A stretch of DNA of 64,000 nucleotides from Brevinema_A sp051647535 (GTDB lineage Bacteria > Spirochaetota > Brevinematia > Brevinematales > Brevinemataceae): assembly GCA_051647535.1 (NCBI GenBank), contig JBOFEA010000002.1:26170-90169 (forward strand), read 5' to 3'. The translations under genes were made by a program, and so were the position numbers. Of this stretch, positions 24,736-34,085 are shown in pieces (the stretch's first letter is position 1; every line of letters starts with the position of its first letter). Under the pieces are notes generated by a model, which ran no database searches, was not told the origin of the DNA, and was given only the letters and a program-made list of their open reading frames with translations.

Positions 24736-25503
24736 CTACAATAGTAGAAAAAATGTCCCTACTATATAATCTAATAAGATTGTTGCAAAAGTTCCCACAA
24801 CAACTGCTTTGACCGTAGATTGACCAACGCCTACAGACCCACCTTCTGTTCTAAAACCATAAAATGTAGCAATAGTAGACAAAATCCATCCAAAAATCAT
24901 TAATTTGAAAAAAGCTTCCATATAAAATCGCAATGTTAGAATACTAAGCCCGTCAGTAAAAAAGGAATATGTGGGCACATGATGAACGAAAAGCATTGTA
25001 AGCCATGCCCCAATAATAGAAACAATTATCGCAAAAGTTCCTAAAATAGGAACAGTAACTATAGTAGTCAATATACGTGGAACAGCAATAAATTCTTCCG
25101 GACTTACAGACATTACTTTTAAAGCGTCAATCTGCTCTGTCACAACCATAGACCCTATCTCGGCAGCAATAGACGAACAAATCCGGCTTACAACAACCAA
25201 TGCTGTAAGTACAGGAATCATTTCTCTAACCAACGCCAGAATAATCCCTCCGCTGATTAAAAAAGCTGATTCATTAATCACATAGTTCATCGCCGCACCT
25301 AATTGGATTCCTGTAATTGCTCCCATAAAAAAGCCGGTAATTGTAATAATAGGAAACGCATCAATTCCTATTTTAATAATTTGACGTAGAAATTCTGCTC
25401 TATAACGAATAATAGATGGTGAAACTTTAATAATTTTTATAGCATATATACCAAATTCTGCCAATTCACTTAACAAGCCGAAAAATTTATTTTGTTTCAA
25501 CAT
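24736..25503 (-). CDS. MlaE-like lipid transporter permease
   Basis: Inner-membrane permease of the MlaE/YrbE family, 255 aa, with the family blocks FPIITITGFFMGAITGIQ, REMIPVLTALVVVSRICSSIAAEIGSMVVTEQIDAL and GFRTEGGSVGVGQSTVKAVV. About six hydrophobic segments are seen. ATG 25503 is chosen over the TTG one codon earlier. With the downstream ATPase and MCE genes it forms a compact transporter moving phospholipid between the membranes; direction is unknown. Confidence 0.9.
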   Translation of the reverse strand: MLKQNKFFGLLSELAEFGIYAIKIIKVSPSIIRYRAEFLRQIIKIGIDAFPIITITGFFMGAITGIQLGAAMNYVINESAFLISGGIILALVREMIPVLTALVVVSRICSSIAAEIGSMVVTEQIDALKVMSVSPEEFIAVPRILTTIVTVPILGTFAIIVSIIGAWLTMLFVHHVPTYSFFTDGLSILTLRFYMEAFFKLMIFGWILSTIATFYGFRTEGGSVGVGQSTVKAVVVGTFATILLDYIVGTFFLLL

Positions 25504-25574
25504 CAATATCCAACCTCAATTCAAATAACAATTTACACTAAAATATAACATACTGCACTTAAAATGTCAAACAT

Positions 25575-27047
25575 TTAAAATTCTTGTTCATTTCTATACC
25601 CGAATTTGGAATTATTCGTATTAAATGAAGACCGTGGAGCTGCATTTTGATTATCTTTATATTCTTTATATGCCTGTTGCGCCGATTTATCCAAACTCTC
25701 AAAACGCATTGTTTCCCCAAAGAATCTCAATGGAATCATATCTGTACGTCCGTTCCTGTGTTTTGCAAAATTTAATTCAACAATACCTTGAGCAATTTCC
25801 GGAGTTTTATCTCGATGATAATAATCTTCACGATACAGCATTGCAACAATATCCGCATCCTGCTCAATTGATCCTGATTCACGAAGATCTGATAACTGAG
25901 GAGTTTTATCGGCACGGGATTCCACACCTCTGGATAACTGAGACAAGGCTATAATCGGTATTCCTAATTCTTTAGCCAAAGACTTTAAAGTACCGGTAAT
26001 TTGAGCAAGCATATTTGTTCTATTAGTATTATACGAGGCACCGGATAATGAAATAATCTGAATATGATCTATTATCATTAATTGATAAGGCGTTTTCCGC
26101 ATAATTGTCCGAGCTCTTGCACGAAGCGTATTCAAAGGAATACTACCCGTATCATCTATAATAATATTCAAAGGATCAAGATCCCGAGCTGCATTTAAGA
26201 CATTTGTGGCATCATCTTCGTTTAATTGTGCTTTATTAATTTTTTCCAAAGAAACCTTGGATTCTGCCGACAAAAAACGCATAGCTATTTCTTCACCTGT
26301 CATTTCAAGAGAGAAAATCAATGCCCCTAATCTATTGTCTTGATTTTGGGGAACAGCCTGAAGAAACTTTCTTGCAATATTAAGTGCAAAAGCAGTTTTA
26401 CCCATTCCTGCACGAGCCGCTAAAATAATTAATGCCCCTTTAGAAAGTCCATTAGTCAGCTCGTCAATATCAGGATATCCGGTAGGAATACCCATAAGCG
26501 CATTACCAGAAGCTTCTCTCTGCTGAATTAATTCTAAGGCACGTTTTATATATTCCGAAAGCCGAAAATATTCCGATGTTGCCCTTTTACCGATAACATT
26601 AAACATCAAACTGTCTGCTTTATCAAGTATGGTTTCAACATCATCTTCTCTAGCTATTGCAATATTAATAATCTGACGTGCAGCTGCAATCAGTGCTCTT
26701 AATAATGCATAATCCTTCACTAATTTAATATGGTATTGAATATTAACAACTGAAGAATACTTATCTATTAAATCAATAAGAACATGCTGTCCGCCTATTT
26801 TGTTCAGCTCATTATTTTTACTCAAAATATCAGCAACAGAAATAATATCAACAGGTCTACTGCTACTTTCTAATATCAATATAGCACGATAAACTGCTTG
26901 TCTGGCAGGATCATAAAAATCCTCTTCATGAAGAGTTTCCGTAATTGCAAACAATTCACGCTGATTGGAGAGAGCAGCACCTAATACAGCCTGCTCAGCT
27001 TCTGCCGAATGTGGAGAAATATGAATATTTTTTTCTTCCGGAACCAT
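25575..27047 (-). CDS. dnaB: Replicative DNA helicase DnaB
   Basis: Hexameric 5'-3' helicase of the replisome, 490 aa. The N-terminal helical domain (SAEAEQAVLGAAL) is followed by a linker and a RecA-like motor: Walker A ARAGMGKTAFALN, Walker B LMIIDHIQII, and ALSQLSRGVESRADKTPQLSDLRESGSIEQDAD as in the family. The C-terminus is a polar tail. Start 27047 (MVPEEKN) is taken as the upstream extension would enter the hairpin at 27084-27129. It continues the rpsF-ssb-rpsR-rplI cluster. Confidence 0.93.
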   Translation of the reverse strand: MVPEEKNIHISPHSAEAEQAVLGAALSNQRELFAITETLHEEDFYDPARQAVYRAILILESSSRPVDIISVADILSKNNELNKIGGQHVLIDLIDKYSSVVNIQYHIKLVKDYALLRALIAAARQIINIAIAREDDVETILDKADSLMFNVIGKRATSEYFRLSEYIKRALELIQQREASGNALMGIPTGYPDIDELTNGLSKGALIILAARAGMGKTAFALNIARKFLQAVPQNQDNRLGALIFSLEMTGEEIAMRFLSAESKVSLEKINKAQLNEDDATNVLNAARDLDPLNIIIDDTGSIPLNTLRARARTIMRKTPYQLMIIDHIQIISLSGASYNTNRTNMLAQITGTLKSLAKELGIPIIALSQLSRGVESRADKTPQLSDLRESGSIEQDADIVAMLYREDYYHRDKTPEIAQGIVELNFAKHRNGRTDMIPLRFFGETMRFESLDKSAQQAYKEYKDNQNAAPRSSFNTNNSKFGYRNEQEF

Positions 27048-27083
27048 ATAAATAATACCTATAATTTTTTTATTTCTCAAATT

Positions 27084-27129
27084 ATAAATCAATTCCCTTT
27101 ACTCATTAGAGTAGAGGGAATTGATTTAT
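27084..27129. promoter_or_regulatory. 21-bp hairpin between rplI and dnaB
   Basis: Arms 27084-27104 and 27109-27129 pair over 21 positions with one G-U/A-C type mismatch around the loop atta. No T-run follows on either strand, so it does not look like a normal terminator. In the leftward transcript it lies between the rplI stop and the dnaB start, where it could be an RNA-processing or attenuation site. Confidence 0.7.
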
Positions 27130-27144
27130 ATACCTATGAATTTC

Positions 27145-27591
27145 TTATTGATCAATATTTTCTACAATAATCTTCATGTCAGCTGTGACACCTTCATCAA
27201 GTCTGATGTGAAACATATGCTCACCGACAGTTTTTACATGTTGGATCGCTATTCTTTTCTTATCAACCTTAAAACCATGTTCTGCAATTAATGCAGCTAT
27301 ATCAGTATTGGTCACAGAACCAAAAATTTTACCTTCTACACTGGATTTTTTGCAGATAGTAAGAGTGATTTTCTCTAACTTTTCTTTTAATTCTTGTGCA
27401 GATTCGAACATTAATTGAGCTTTTTTAGCTAAAGAAGCTTTTTTTCGTTCCAAATATTTTTCACGGCTTAATGTTGCCATTTCCGCTAAATTTTGAGCAA
27501 TAAGATAATTTCTTCCGAAACCATCTTTTACAGTTTTCATATCTCCTGCACGTCCAAGTCCAGGAATGTTTTCTAAAAGAATAACTTTCAC
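27145..27591 (-). CDS. rplI: 50S ribosomal protein L9
   Basis: Large-subunit protein bL9, 148 aa, full length. The N-terminal RNA-binding domain (MKVILLENIPGLGRAGDMKTVKDGFGRNYLI) is canonical, followed by the long connecting helix (about 40-75) and the C-terminal domain (GKIFGSVTNTDIAALI). It lies in the conserved rpsF-ssb-rpsR-rplI-dnaB order, with a membrane-protein gene between rpsR and rplI. Confidence 0.95.
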   Translation of the reverse strand: MKVILLENIPGLGRAGDMKTVKDGFGRNYLIAQNLAEMATLSREKYLERKKASLAKKAQLMFESAQELKEKLEKITLTICKKSSVEGKIFGSVTNTDIAALIAEHGFKVDKKRIAIQHVKTVGEHMFHIRLDEGVTADMKIIVENIDQ

Positions 27592-27639
27592 AGAATTCTC
27601 CTTAATTTAAATACTGAGAATAATTGGATCCTAATTCCA

Positions 27640-28359
27640 TTATCGAAAATCCAAGCTAAATAATTTTGCACCAGAATTTCGATGATGATAATCCATCCAA
27701 ATATCCGATATACCTATTCCCGTACAGGCAATAATAGGCAAAAGAAAGTTTTCACCTGCCAAAATCACGGGAAGAACCAATATTGCAGTTCCTATCAAAT
27801 AATGAATTTGATTTTGTCGCAACACATTTAAGATAGTAAAAAATCCAAACTGCCAATAATATATCATAATATATACAGCAATATTCAGCATAACTTCGTT
27901 TATCATTTCGGAATATTTGAAAATTACGCAAAGCGTATATATAAGAAGTGATAGTATTAGTATTAGTATCTTATTATGACTAAAATTTTTTAAGGTACGA
28001 TGCATTACCGTTAAAGGATATCGTGAACTATTCCAAGATAATACAACAACACCCAACACAACAGCCGGCCATATACTTCTAAAAAAACATATGACAAACC
28101 AAACCTCTTTCAGTATAAGCGATACAGAAATAATCGGATACTGGTCTATTAAGGAAAGCATATGAATATTCCATATATTCCACATATATTCAGAGCGGGG
28201 CAAGTATAAAACTACTGTCCAAATCAATCCAGCAAGCCCTACAAGAAATATATGCTTAATATGTTTTGCATGAAAGATATTACGAAACAAAAGAGATAAT
28301 ATTCCAGAAAAAATAAAAATCAACGATACTATCAACCATGAAAACAAAGAAAATATCAT
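27640..28359 (-). CDS. Multi-pass membrane protein between rpsR and rplI
   Basis: A 239-aa protein with about seven hydrophobic segments and few charges. I do not recognise it with confidence. In Firmicutes and some other groups the same slot between the S18 and L9 genes is held by a DUF2232/YybS-type membrane protein, so it may be a distant member; the position is suggestive, the sequence is not decisive. A GGGAG site precedes the ATG. Confidence 0.65.
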   Translation of the reverse strand: MIFSLFSWLIVSLIFIFSGILSLLFRNIFHAKHIKHIFLVGLAGLIWTVVLYLPRSEYMWNIWNIHMLSLIDQYPIISVSLILKEVWFVICFFRSIWPAVVLGVVVLSWNSSRYPLTVMHRTLKNFSHNKILILILSLLIYTLCVIFKYSEMINEVMLNIAVYIMIYYWQFGFFTILNVLRQNQIHYLIGTAILVLPVILAGENFLLPIIACTGIGISDIWMDYHHRNSGAKLFSLDFR

Positions 28360-28392
28360 ACAACTCTCCCAACAAACAGCAATTAACGCTTT

Positions 28393-28818
28393 TTACCGAG
28401 CAGAGAAAGGCAACAAAGCCATAATTCTGGCTTTTTTAATTTCTCTAGCCAATACTCTTTGATACTGTGAACTTGTACCAGTAATACGGCGAGGAACAAT
28501 TTTACCACTAGGCATAACAAATCTTTTCAACAGTTCAACGTTTTTATAATCAATAGTTGAAGGATCGATTTGATTAGTTGTAAATTTACATACTTTTTTT
28601 GTAAAGAATGATTTTTTCTTTCCGTTTTGCATTTTAGGAACAAACTCACGGGGTTTTCCTCCGGGTTTGTTGTTAGCACCGAAGTTTTGACCTTCTCTAC
28701 GAGGTGTTCTGGCTCCGGATTCGGAAGGATTATTGCTTATTTTTTTATTGATTTCATCTAATGCTTGGCCGGCATCTTCAAATTCCGAACCATTATTTTT
28801 GATTTGGTCTTCAGACAT
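28393..28818 (-). CDS. rpsR: 30S ribosomal protein S18 with long N-terminal extension
   Basis: Small-subunit protein bS18, 141 aa against the usual 70-95. The conserved core fills the C-terminal half (IDPSTIDYKNVELLKRFV, GKIVPRRITGTSSQYQRVLAREIKKARIMALLPF). The first 70 residues are an unusual tail: acidic at the start, then Gly/Asn/Pro/Lys-rich and probably disordered. Start 28818 is supported by a GGAGA site; two further in-frame starts upstream would make it longer still. It follows ssb as usual. Confidence 0.93.
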   Translation of the reverse strand: MSEDQIKNNGSEFEDAGQALDEINKKISNNPSESGARTPRREGQNFGANNKPGGKPREFVPKMQNGKKKSFFTKKVCKFTTNQIDPSTIDYKNVELLKRFVMPSGKIVPRRITGTSSQYQRVLAREIKKARIMALLPFSAR

Positions 28819-28866
28819 ATTTTTCTCCATTAAACTAAATATTCCCAATCAGTTTTGAACTGAAAA

Positions 28867-29349
28867 CTAAAAAGGAACGTCTTCATCAAAGGGATCATAT
28901 TGATCCAACGGGGTATCATTAAATCCCGTATTGTCGTAATAGTCGTCTTCTCTTTTAGGAGAAGACGCTTCTGCAGGAGCTTGAGGTTTTTGAGAATAAT
29001 TGTTTTGATTATTTGATTGAGACGGATTTCCCGATAAAAACTCTAAACGGTCGGCAACAATTTCAACTACAGAACGTCTTGTTCCATCTTGTGCTGTCCA
29101 AGCACGCTGTTCCAAACGCCCATCAACAGCAATTTGTTTACCTTTGCTGAGATATTGATTTGCTGTTTCTGCTGCTTTATTCCATACCACAACTGTAAAA
29201 AAGGATACCGAATCCTGTCCGTCTTTAGAGGGACGTCCGCCAACAGCTATCCCAAAACGAGCTACTGGAGCTCCGCTTGGCGTATAACGAAGTTCAACAT
29301 CATTGGAAAGTCTTCCTACCAAAACAACTCTATTAATATCCCATGCCAT
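28867..29349 (-). CDS. ssb: Single-stranded DNA-binding protein
   Basis: Coats single-stranded DNA in replication and repair, 160 aa. The OB-fold at 1-110 carries INRVVLVGRLSNDVELRYTPSG, VSFFTVVVWNKAAE and GKQIAVDGRLEQRAW. A Gln/Asn/Pro-rich linker is followed by the acidic tail ending DPFDEDVPF that recruits partner proteins. Its ATG touches the rpsF stop codon (TAAATG), indicating coupled translation in the rpsF-ssb-rpsR unit. Confidence 0.95.
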   Translation of the reverse strand: MAWDINRVVLVGRLSNDVELRYTPSGAPVARFGIAVGGRPSKDGQDSVSFFTVVVWNKAAETANQYLSKGKQIAVDGRLEQRAWTAQDGTRRSVVEIVADRLEFLSGNPSQSNNQNNYSQKPQAPAEASSPKREDDYYDNTGFNDTPLDQYDPFDEDVPF

Positions 29350-29640
29350 TTAATTCTCCAAGTTGACCAATCGACGTATGATTCCTTGATCGTATTTTAT
29401 TAATTCTTCAAAACCGGTAATTTGTTCCGGTGTAGCTTGAATGTTAATAAAATAGTAAAAAGCACGTTGAAATTTTTCACGATTTTTTGCAATTACATAT
29501 GCAAGCTCGCGTACTCCCATTTTTGTATTTTCAGCAACAACTTCAGCTTCAACTTTAGAAACTGCTGCTTTAATACGTTCCATTGCTGCAACATGCTCGC
29601 TTTCACGAAGCAAAAATGCAACTTCATACTGTTTGGACAT
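29350..29640 (-). CDS. rpsF: 30S ribosomal protein S6
   Basis: Small-subunit protein bS6, 96 aa, binding S18 on the 16S platform. It shows YEVAFLLRESE, ENTKMGVRELAYVIAKNREKFQRAFYYFI and the ending YDQGIIRRLVNLEN. ATG 29640 is preceded by a near-perfect AAAGGAGG; the longer frame begins within the promoter. First gene of the long minus-strand run. Confidence 0.95.
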   Translation of the reverse strand: MSKQYEVAFLLRESEHVAAMERIKAAVSKVEAEVVAENTKMGVRELAYVIAKNREKFQRAFYYFINIQATPEQITGFEELIKYDQGIIRRLVNLEN

Positions 29641-29721
29641 ATTTCCTCCTTTCGGACCATTGGCTCTTAAACTTTTTGTATAGTTAAGAGAAGAAGGTCG
29701 ATTAACTGTAAATTGTTTCAC

Positions 29722-29750
29722 ATTATACAACATAACAAAAACTATGTCAA
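29722..29750 (-). promoter_or_regulatory. Promoter of the rpsF-ssb-rpsR-rplI-dnaB run
   Basis: On the minus strand perfect TTGACA (29750-29745) and TATAAT (29727-29722) are 17 bases apart. Transcription would start near 29715, leaving a leader of about 75 bases before rpsF, room for S6/S18 autoregulation known in other bacteria. Confidence 0.88.
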
Positions 29751-29874
29751 CAAAATTAATAGGGATCTTTTTTCACAAAATCTTAAACAAAAATTTTTAT
29801 ATCTTTTATTATTTCTTTATCTAAATATTATTAATCATATTAATTATATTACGATAATAATATGATTCAATTAC

Positions 29875-29903
29875 TTGATTTTTTTTCTTCAGGAATTTAT
29901 AAT
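29875..29903 (+). promoter_or_regulatory. Promoter of the LysM/M23 peptidase gene
   Basis: TTGATT (29875-29880) and TATAAT (29898-29903), 17-base spacer, about 90 bases before the start codon. The surrounding 29752-29995 region is AT-rich with nothing else recognisable. Confidence 0.6.
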
Positions 29904-29995
29904 ACAAATCGCATATATATTTTATAACTTTAATACCTTAATTCGTCTCTAATTATATCATATTGGAATCAAGATATTTTATAAGGAAACATTTT

Positions 29996-31072
29996 ATGAA
30001 TAAAAACCTTGGATTAAAAGACCTTTTTTATAATACATACCGCAACAGTTCAATAAAAACAGATTTTTTTACAAATACAAACAATACAAAATTTCCTTAT
30101 ATTAATTCTTTTTTTAATGCAAACAACTCGAAAATTATACAGCTGTCTATCCCTATAGCAACATTATGTATTATGGTTTTTATGTTTATACATAACAATA
30201 CTCAAGGTTCAACTACAACAATAACAACGGATTCTATGCTGACCGAATTAATTGTAGAAAAAGAAATGAACAAATTATCCAATAAGACAAGTATTCAAAA
30301 TATTGATGAGCTCAAACAAATCGCTGAAAACAAAAATCTCGGTTTTGCATTTTACAGAATCAAACCCGGAGAAAATTTGTCATCCGTAGCCCAAAAATTC
30401 GGATTAACAATGGCTACCGTTCTTTCTTTGAACAGTTTAGACAATGCTCATTCGTTAACAGTAGGTCAACGTGTTCTTCTTTCGACACGTTCTGGCATTC
30501 TGTTCAACTCAAAAGAAACAGAATCTATTGAATCTATAGCTAAACGTTATGGAATTTCAGAAAAAGATATTATTACAGCCAACGAACTTTCCAATGATCA
30601 AATAGATTCAGGGAAAACACTATTTTTACCGGAAGCCAATTTATCATTCAAAGCAATGGCAGATCTTTTAGGGTTTCAATTTATTACACCGGTACCCAAA
30701 TACCGCAGAGTATCCTCCCACTATGGATGGAGAAGACATCCTATATTAGGAGTACGAAAACTTCATACCGGAATTGATTTTGCTGCACCTACGGGAACAC
30801 CGATTGTAGCGGCAAAGGAAGGGCGTGTGGTATACGCTGACTGGAATGGTGGGTACGGCTTAGTTGTACGTATCAGGCATAATAACGGATTTGAAACAAC
30901 CTATGCTCATATGTCAAAAATTAGAACAACAAAAGGTGCTTGGATAAAATCCGGAGAAAGAGTCGGTGACGTCGGAAGTACAGGTCGTTCCACAGGAGCT
31001 CATCTGCATTTTGAAATACGAAAATACGGTCAAGCTAAAAATCCGGTATACCAAGGGTTGCAAATTCAATAA
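29996..31072 (+). CDS. LysM-domain M23 murein endopeptidase
   Basis: Probable cell-wall hydrolase or division/shape factor, 358 aa. A membrane helix (about 44-64) anchors a periplasmic part with two LysM modules (FYRIKPGENLSSVAQKFGLT..., then TESIESIAKRYGISEKDII...). The C-terminal LytM/M23 domain keeps the zinc ligands in KLHTGIDFAAPTG, YAHMS and TGAHLHFEIR, so it should be an active endopeptidase rather than a degenerate activator. ATG 29996 has AAGGAAA upstream; a TTG 11 codons before does not. Confidence 0.9.
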   Translation: MNKNLGLKDLFYNTYRNSSIKTDFFTNTNNTKFPYINSFFNANNSKIIQLSIPIATLCIMVFMFIHNNTQGSTTTITTDSMLTELIVEKEMNKLSNKTSIQNIDELKQIAENKNLGFAFYRIKPGENLSSVAQKFGLTMATVLSLNSLDNAHSLTVGQRVLLSTRSGILFNSKETESIESIAKRYGISEKDIITANELSNDQIDSGKTLFLPEANLSFKAMADLLGFQFITPVPKYRRVSSHYGWRRHPILGVRKLHTGIDFAAPTGTPIVAAKEGRVVYADWNGGYGLVVRIRHNNGFETTYAHMSKIRTTKGAWIKSGERVGDVGSTGRSTGAHLHFEIRKYGQAKNPVYQGLQIQ

Positions 31073-31162
31073 ACATGAATAGAGTTGTATAACAGATGGG
31101 ATTAATCATCCGTCAAATTATTAATATGTTAAGTAAAAGACAAGCAGGAAAAAGATAAAAAT

Positions 31163-33880
31163 ATGAAAAATTTAAATCTTTACATCATCCTTTTTTGTTT
31201 GTTTTTGACAAAATCCGGATTTTCTTATGCACGATTAATTAGTAATGAGATTTATGAATACCCTTTCTGCGTTCCTATTTTCAAATTAAAAGAAATAGAA
31301 ACTCAACATTTTCGTATTATTTTTTCAGAAAATTCCCTATCTAATGCGTTAGAGACAGCGGTGATTGCAGAAGAAGAATTTGAATCTCTATCACAGTATT
31401 ATGGTCCGTTTCAAGCAAAATACAATAAAATAAGAATTATTGTTTCATCGGATTACCAACTTGCAAACGGATTTGCCAGTTTTTTCGGATTTCCTGTAAT
31501 ACATATATATACAAGTACCCCTCCCCACAGCTCGGAAATACACTCGTATACCGAACCCCAATATACAAGAACACTAATCAGACATGAATTAACACATATC
31601 TTTACCTTGGCATTCAGACCCAAATTCAAATCACAGTTCATTGATAAAATTTCAGAATACCTTGTTATTCCGGCAGTATTTGCTTCGCGTTCATTTCTGG
31701 AAGGATCAGCCATATCAAGAGAAAGCGACAGAGGATATGGAAGACTTGAAGATCCTTATACTTACCACCTGCTCCGAAGAGATTTATTGGACAATAAATT
31801 TCCAAATTTTTCAGAATTTGGAGGTGCATCTTCTCTATTTGAAAGCGGCGTCAGAACATATACATACGGTGCGGCTTTTAACAAAGTAATGACAGCATCA
31901 ATGCACAAAACTTTTGACTATGAGTTTTGGAATCATATCAGTCAAAAAAATACTTCTTCAACAGCCTTAAAAAAATTATTAAAACACCACATGGATGATT
32001 TATGGAAGAATTTTAAAGACCAGATGATAAGAGACAATTCAACATTTGAAATCAATTCCAATCTTCTTCTTTCCCCAAAACCCCGACGCATCCATTCGAT
32101 ACAAAAAAGAAAAAACAATATCTATTATTTTGATACTCGAAAAAAGATACTCTATGCTTACAATATCAAAACCAAAAAGAATAAAATCGCCGCCTTCGGA
32201 AATCAATATTGGAAAAAAGTTTCGGTATCCTATGACGAAAAGTACTTTCTCATTTCCAAACAAAATAGATTAAAAAAATACGTAGTTATCGTTGACAAGC
32301 ACACGCTTATTCCTGTATCAAAAAAATATTTAGGTCTTCAAGATGCTTGTTTTCCGGTATATTCAACAGAAAACAAAAAAGAATTTTTTGCTATCGACAT
32401 AAACAATTCTTACCCAAAACTTGTCCATATCAACCATACCAACTCACAAACACTATATCAAGGCGGACCGTATGATTATTTTGACACTCCTATAAGTATA
32501 GACAGTAATTATGTATATTTTATGCATTCCTATATTGGAGAAAAAAAGCTTTCAAGAATTCATTTGAATACTCAAAACGTGGAATCTCTTCAAAACGAAT
32601 GTATTAAATTTGCCAGATTTTTAACAGCTAATGATGGTTATATAAGTATTTCCTATGCGGAAAACAAAGACAGCTTTTATAAAAGAGCTATCTTAAATAA
32701 TAATTCTCTTTATGTGGTACAAAACAACTTTAAAGGAGAAATGTTCGAGTCAATTTCTTCCGGAAATAATTTGATTTATAAAACATCGTTCTCTCAAAGC
32801 GATAATTTTGCTGAAATACCGATGCAGCAGTTTTCGGTTATCACTCAACAGGCTGTATTTGATTTGGTACCGCCTGCTCCTTCTGCTGAAATTTATACAG
32901 GTGAAATTATTCCTTATAAAGCATCAAAAGATTTTTTAGCACCAACTTTCATAATACCTTCAATCAGTACACTAAGAGCCGGATTATCACTTTTATTTAT
33001 TGACAGTACAGGAGCAAATACCTTCACATTGGGCGTTAATTTTAACTATTTCTACGGAACTCCGGAATTTTCACTTGCTTGGCTACACACATCGATTTCA
33101 GGAAATCCTTACTTGGAAATTTCCGAACAACTTGTTAGAAATAACAGAGTTTTAAATCTTAATATGCACTTACTGATTTCAACAACATTCGGACTATGCT
33201 GGAGCAATAACTTCTTTATGGCAAGCACGGATTTGACATGGATGGGAAGAATTACAGGAAATAACAAACTCCACCCCTTTCTTTGGAATCATTTGAGTTT
33301 ACAGCAGCTTGTTCATGAAAATACTCTGCGATTTAAAAATCATGCATCCGAAGGAAAATACGGCTTTTTTCGGACAGCATGTTTAACATTACAACAAAAA
33401 ATCGATTATCTTCATATCAATTGGATTAGCATTGCAGCAAAACTAAAATTATCCCCTCCTATTGTACCAATTACATTTACCATGCAAACAGCATACGATA
33501 CAAGCCAAATTTCTATTTACGGTACTTCGACATTAGGACAAAGTTTAATACCTTGGTATTTTGAATATAGCAATTACCACATATTCAGCCCCTATGTTGT
33601 TTCAGGATCAATAGATTTACAGATCTACTCATTTGAAATTCAACAAGGAACAGGATTTGGAGAATTGTTTGTTGAACGATGGACATTTTCAACCGGATAT
33701 AGAGGCGGATTTTGGGGAATGGATATCCCATATCTTCATTCAGTATATATCAAAACATCGTTCCAATTTTCATTATTATACGGTATTATACCCTTTGATT
33801 TTTCTATTGAAGGATTTTATGCTATTAATACTGATCGATTTGGGTATAGACTTCTTTTAGGAACAGGCATTTCTTTTTAG
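31163..33880 (+). CDS. Outer-membrane HELTH metallopeptidase with beta-barrel end
   Basis: A 905-aa protein with a signal peptide (about 1-23). Residues 40-200 resemble the Peptidase-MA gluzincin fold: HELTH at 141-145 gives two zinc His and the catalytic Glu, with a third ligand likely Glu180 in RSFLEGSA. A repetitive beta-rich middle (about 280-570, repeated 'YYFDTRKKILYAYNIKT'-type strands) suggests a TolB-like propeller. From about 600 the sequence becomes alternating beta strands ending LLLGTGISF, with a terminal Phe like outer-membrane barrels. The chain would thus carry a peptidase and propeller joined to a barrel. Substrate unknown. Confidence 0.72.
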   Translation: MKNLNLYIILFCLFLTKSGFSYARLISNEIYEYPFCVPIFKLKEIETQHFRIIFSENSLSNALETAVIAEEEFESLSQYYGPFQAKYNKIRIIVSSDYQLANGFASFFGFPVIHIYTSTPPHSSEIHSYTEPQYTRTLIRHELTHIFTLAFRPKFKSQFIDKISEYLVIPAVFASRSFLEGSAISRESDRGYGRLEDPYTYHLLRRDLLDNKFPNFSEFGGASSLFESGVRTYTYGAAFNKVMTASMHKTFDYEFWNHISQKNTSSTALKKLLKHHMDDLWKNFKDQMIRDNSTFEINSNLLLSPKPRRIHSIQKRKNNIYYFDTRKKILYAYNIKTKKNKIAAFGNQYWKKVSVSYDEKYFLISKQNRLKKYVVIVDKHTLIPVSKKYLGLQDACFPVYSTENKKEFFAIDINNSYPKLVHINHTNSQTLYQGGPYDYFDTPISIDSNYVYFMHSYIGEKKLSRIHLNTQNVESLQNECIKFARFLTANDGYISISYAENKDSFYKRAILNNNSLYVVQNNFKGEMFESISSGNNLIYKTSFSQSDNFAEIPMQQFSVITQQAVFDLVPPAPSAEIYTGEIIPYKASKDFLAPTFIIPSISTLRAGLSLLFIDSTGANTFTLGVNFNYFYGTPEFSLAWLHTSISGNPYLEISEQLVRNNRVLNLNMHLLISTTFGLCWSNNFFMASTDLTWMGRITGNNKLHPFLWNHLSLQQLVHENTLRFKNHASEGKYGFFRTACLTLQQKIDYLHINWISIAAKLKLSPPIVPITFTMQTAYDTSQISIYGTSTLGQSLIPWYFEYSNYHIFSPYVVSGSIDLQIYSFEIQQGTGFGELFVERWTFSTGYRGGFWGMDIPYLHSVYIKTSFQFSLLYGIIPFDFSIEGFYAINTDRFGYRLLLGTGISF

Positions 33881-34019
33881 CATATCAATCAAATTCACAT
33901 CCTACTGGGCAATAAAAAATATACTACTAAATAATATTAATTTATTCTAATACAATTTATTTTTCGTTTTGTAAATCATTGAAATAAAAACAGTTATCAT
34001 ACAAAATAAAAAAAAAAGA

Positions 34020-34036
34020 TTGATTTGAACAATCAA
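34020..34036. promoter_or_regulatory. Inverted repeat upstream of suf operon
   Basis: Arms ttgatt (34020-34025) and aatcaa (34031-34036) around tgaac lie 50 bases before sufB in the 205-base gap that holds its promoter region. It is a candidate site for an Fe-S or iron-responsive regulator, but short arms make chance occurrence likely. Confidence 0.3.
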
Positions 34037-34085
34037 AATATGTAATAATTATAGTTAAGAAGATTAAAAATTTTAGGAGAGCATT

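Noticed and set aside
31080..31162. Weak gatg...catc hairpin between the M23 and HELTH peptidase genes
   Set aside because: The stem is only about four pairs with no T-run, too weak to call a terminator.
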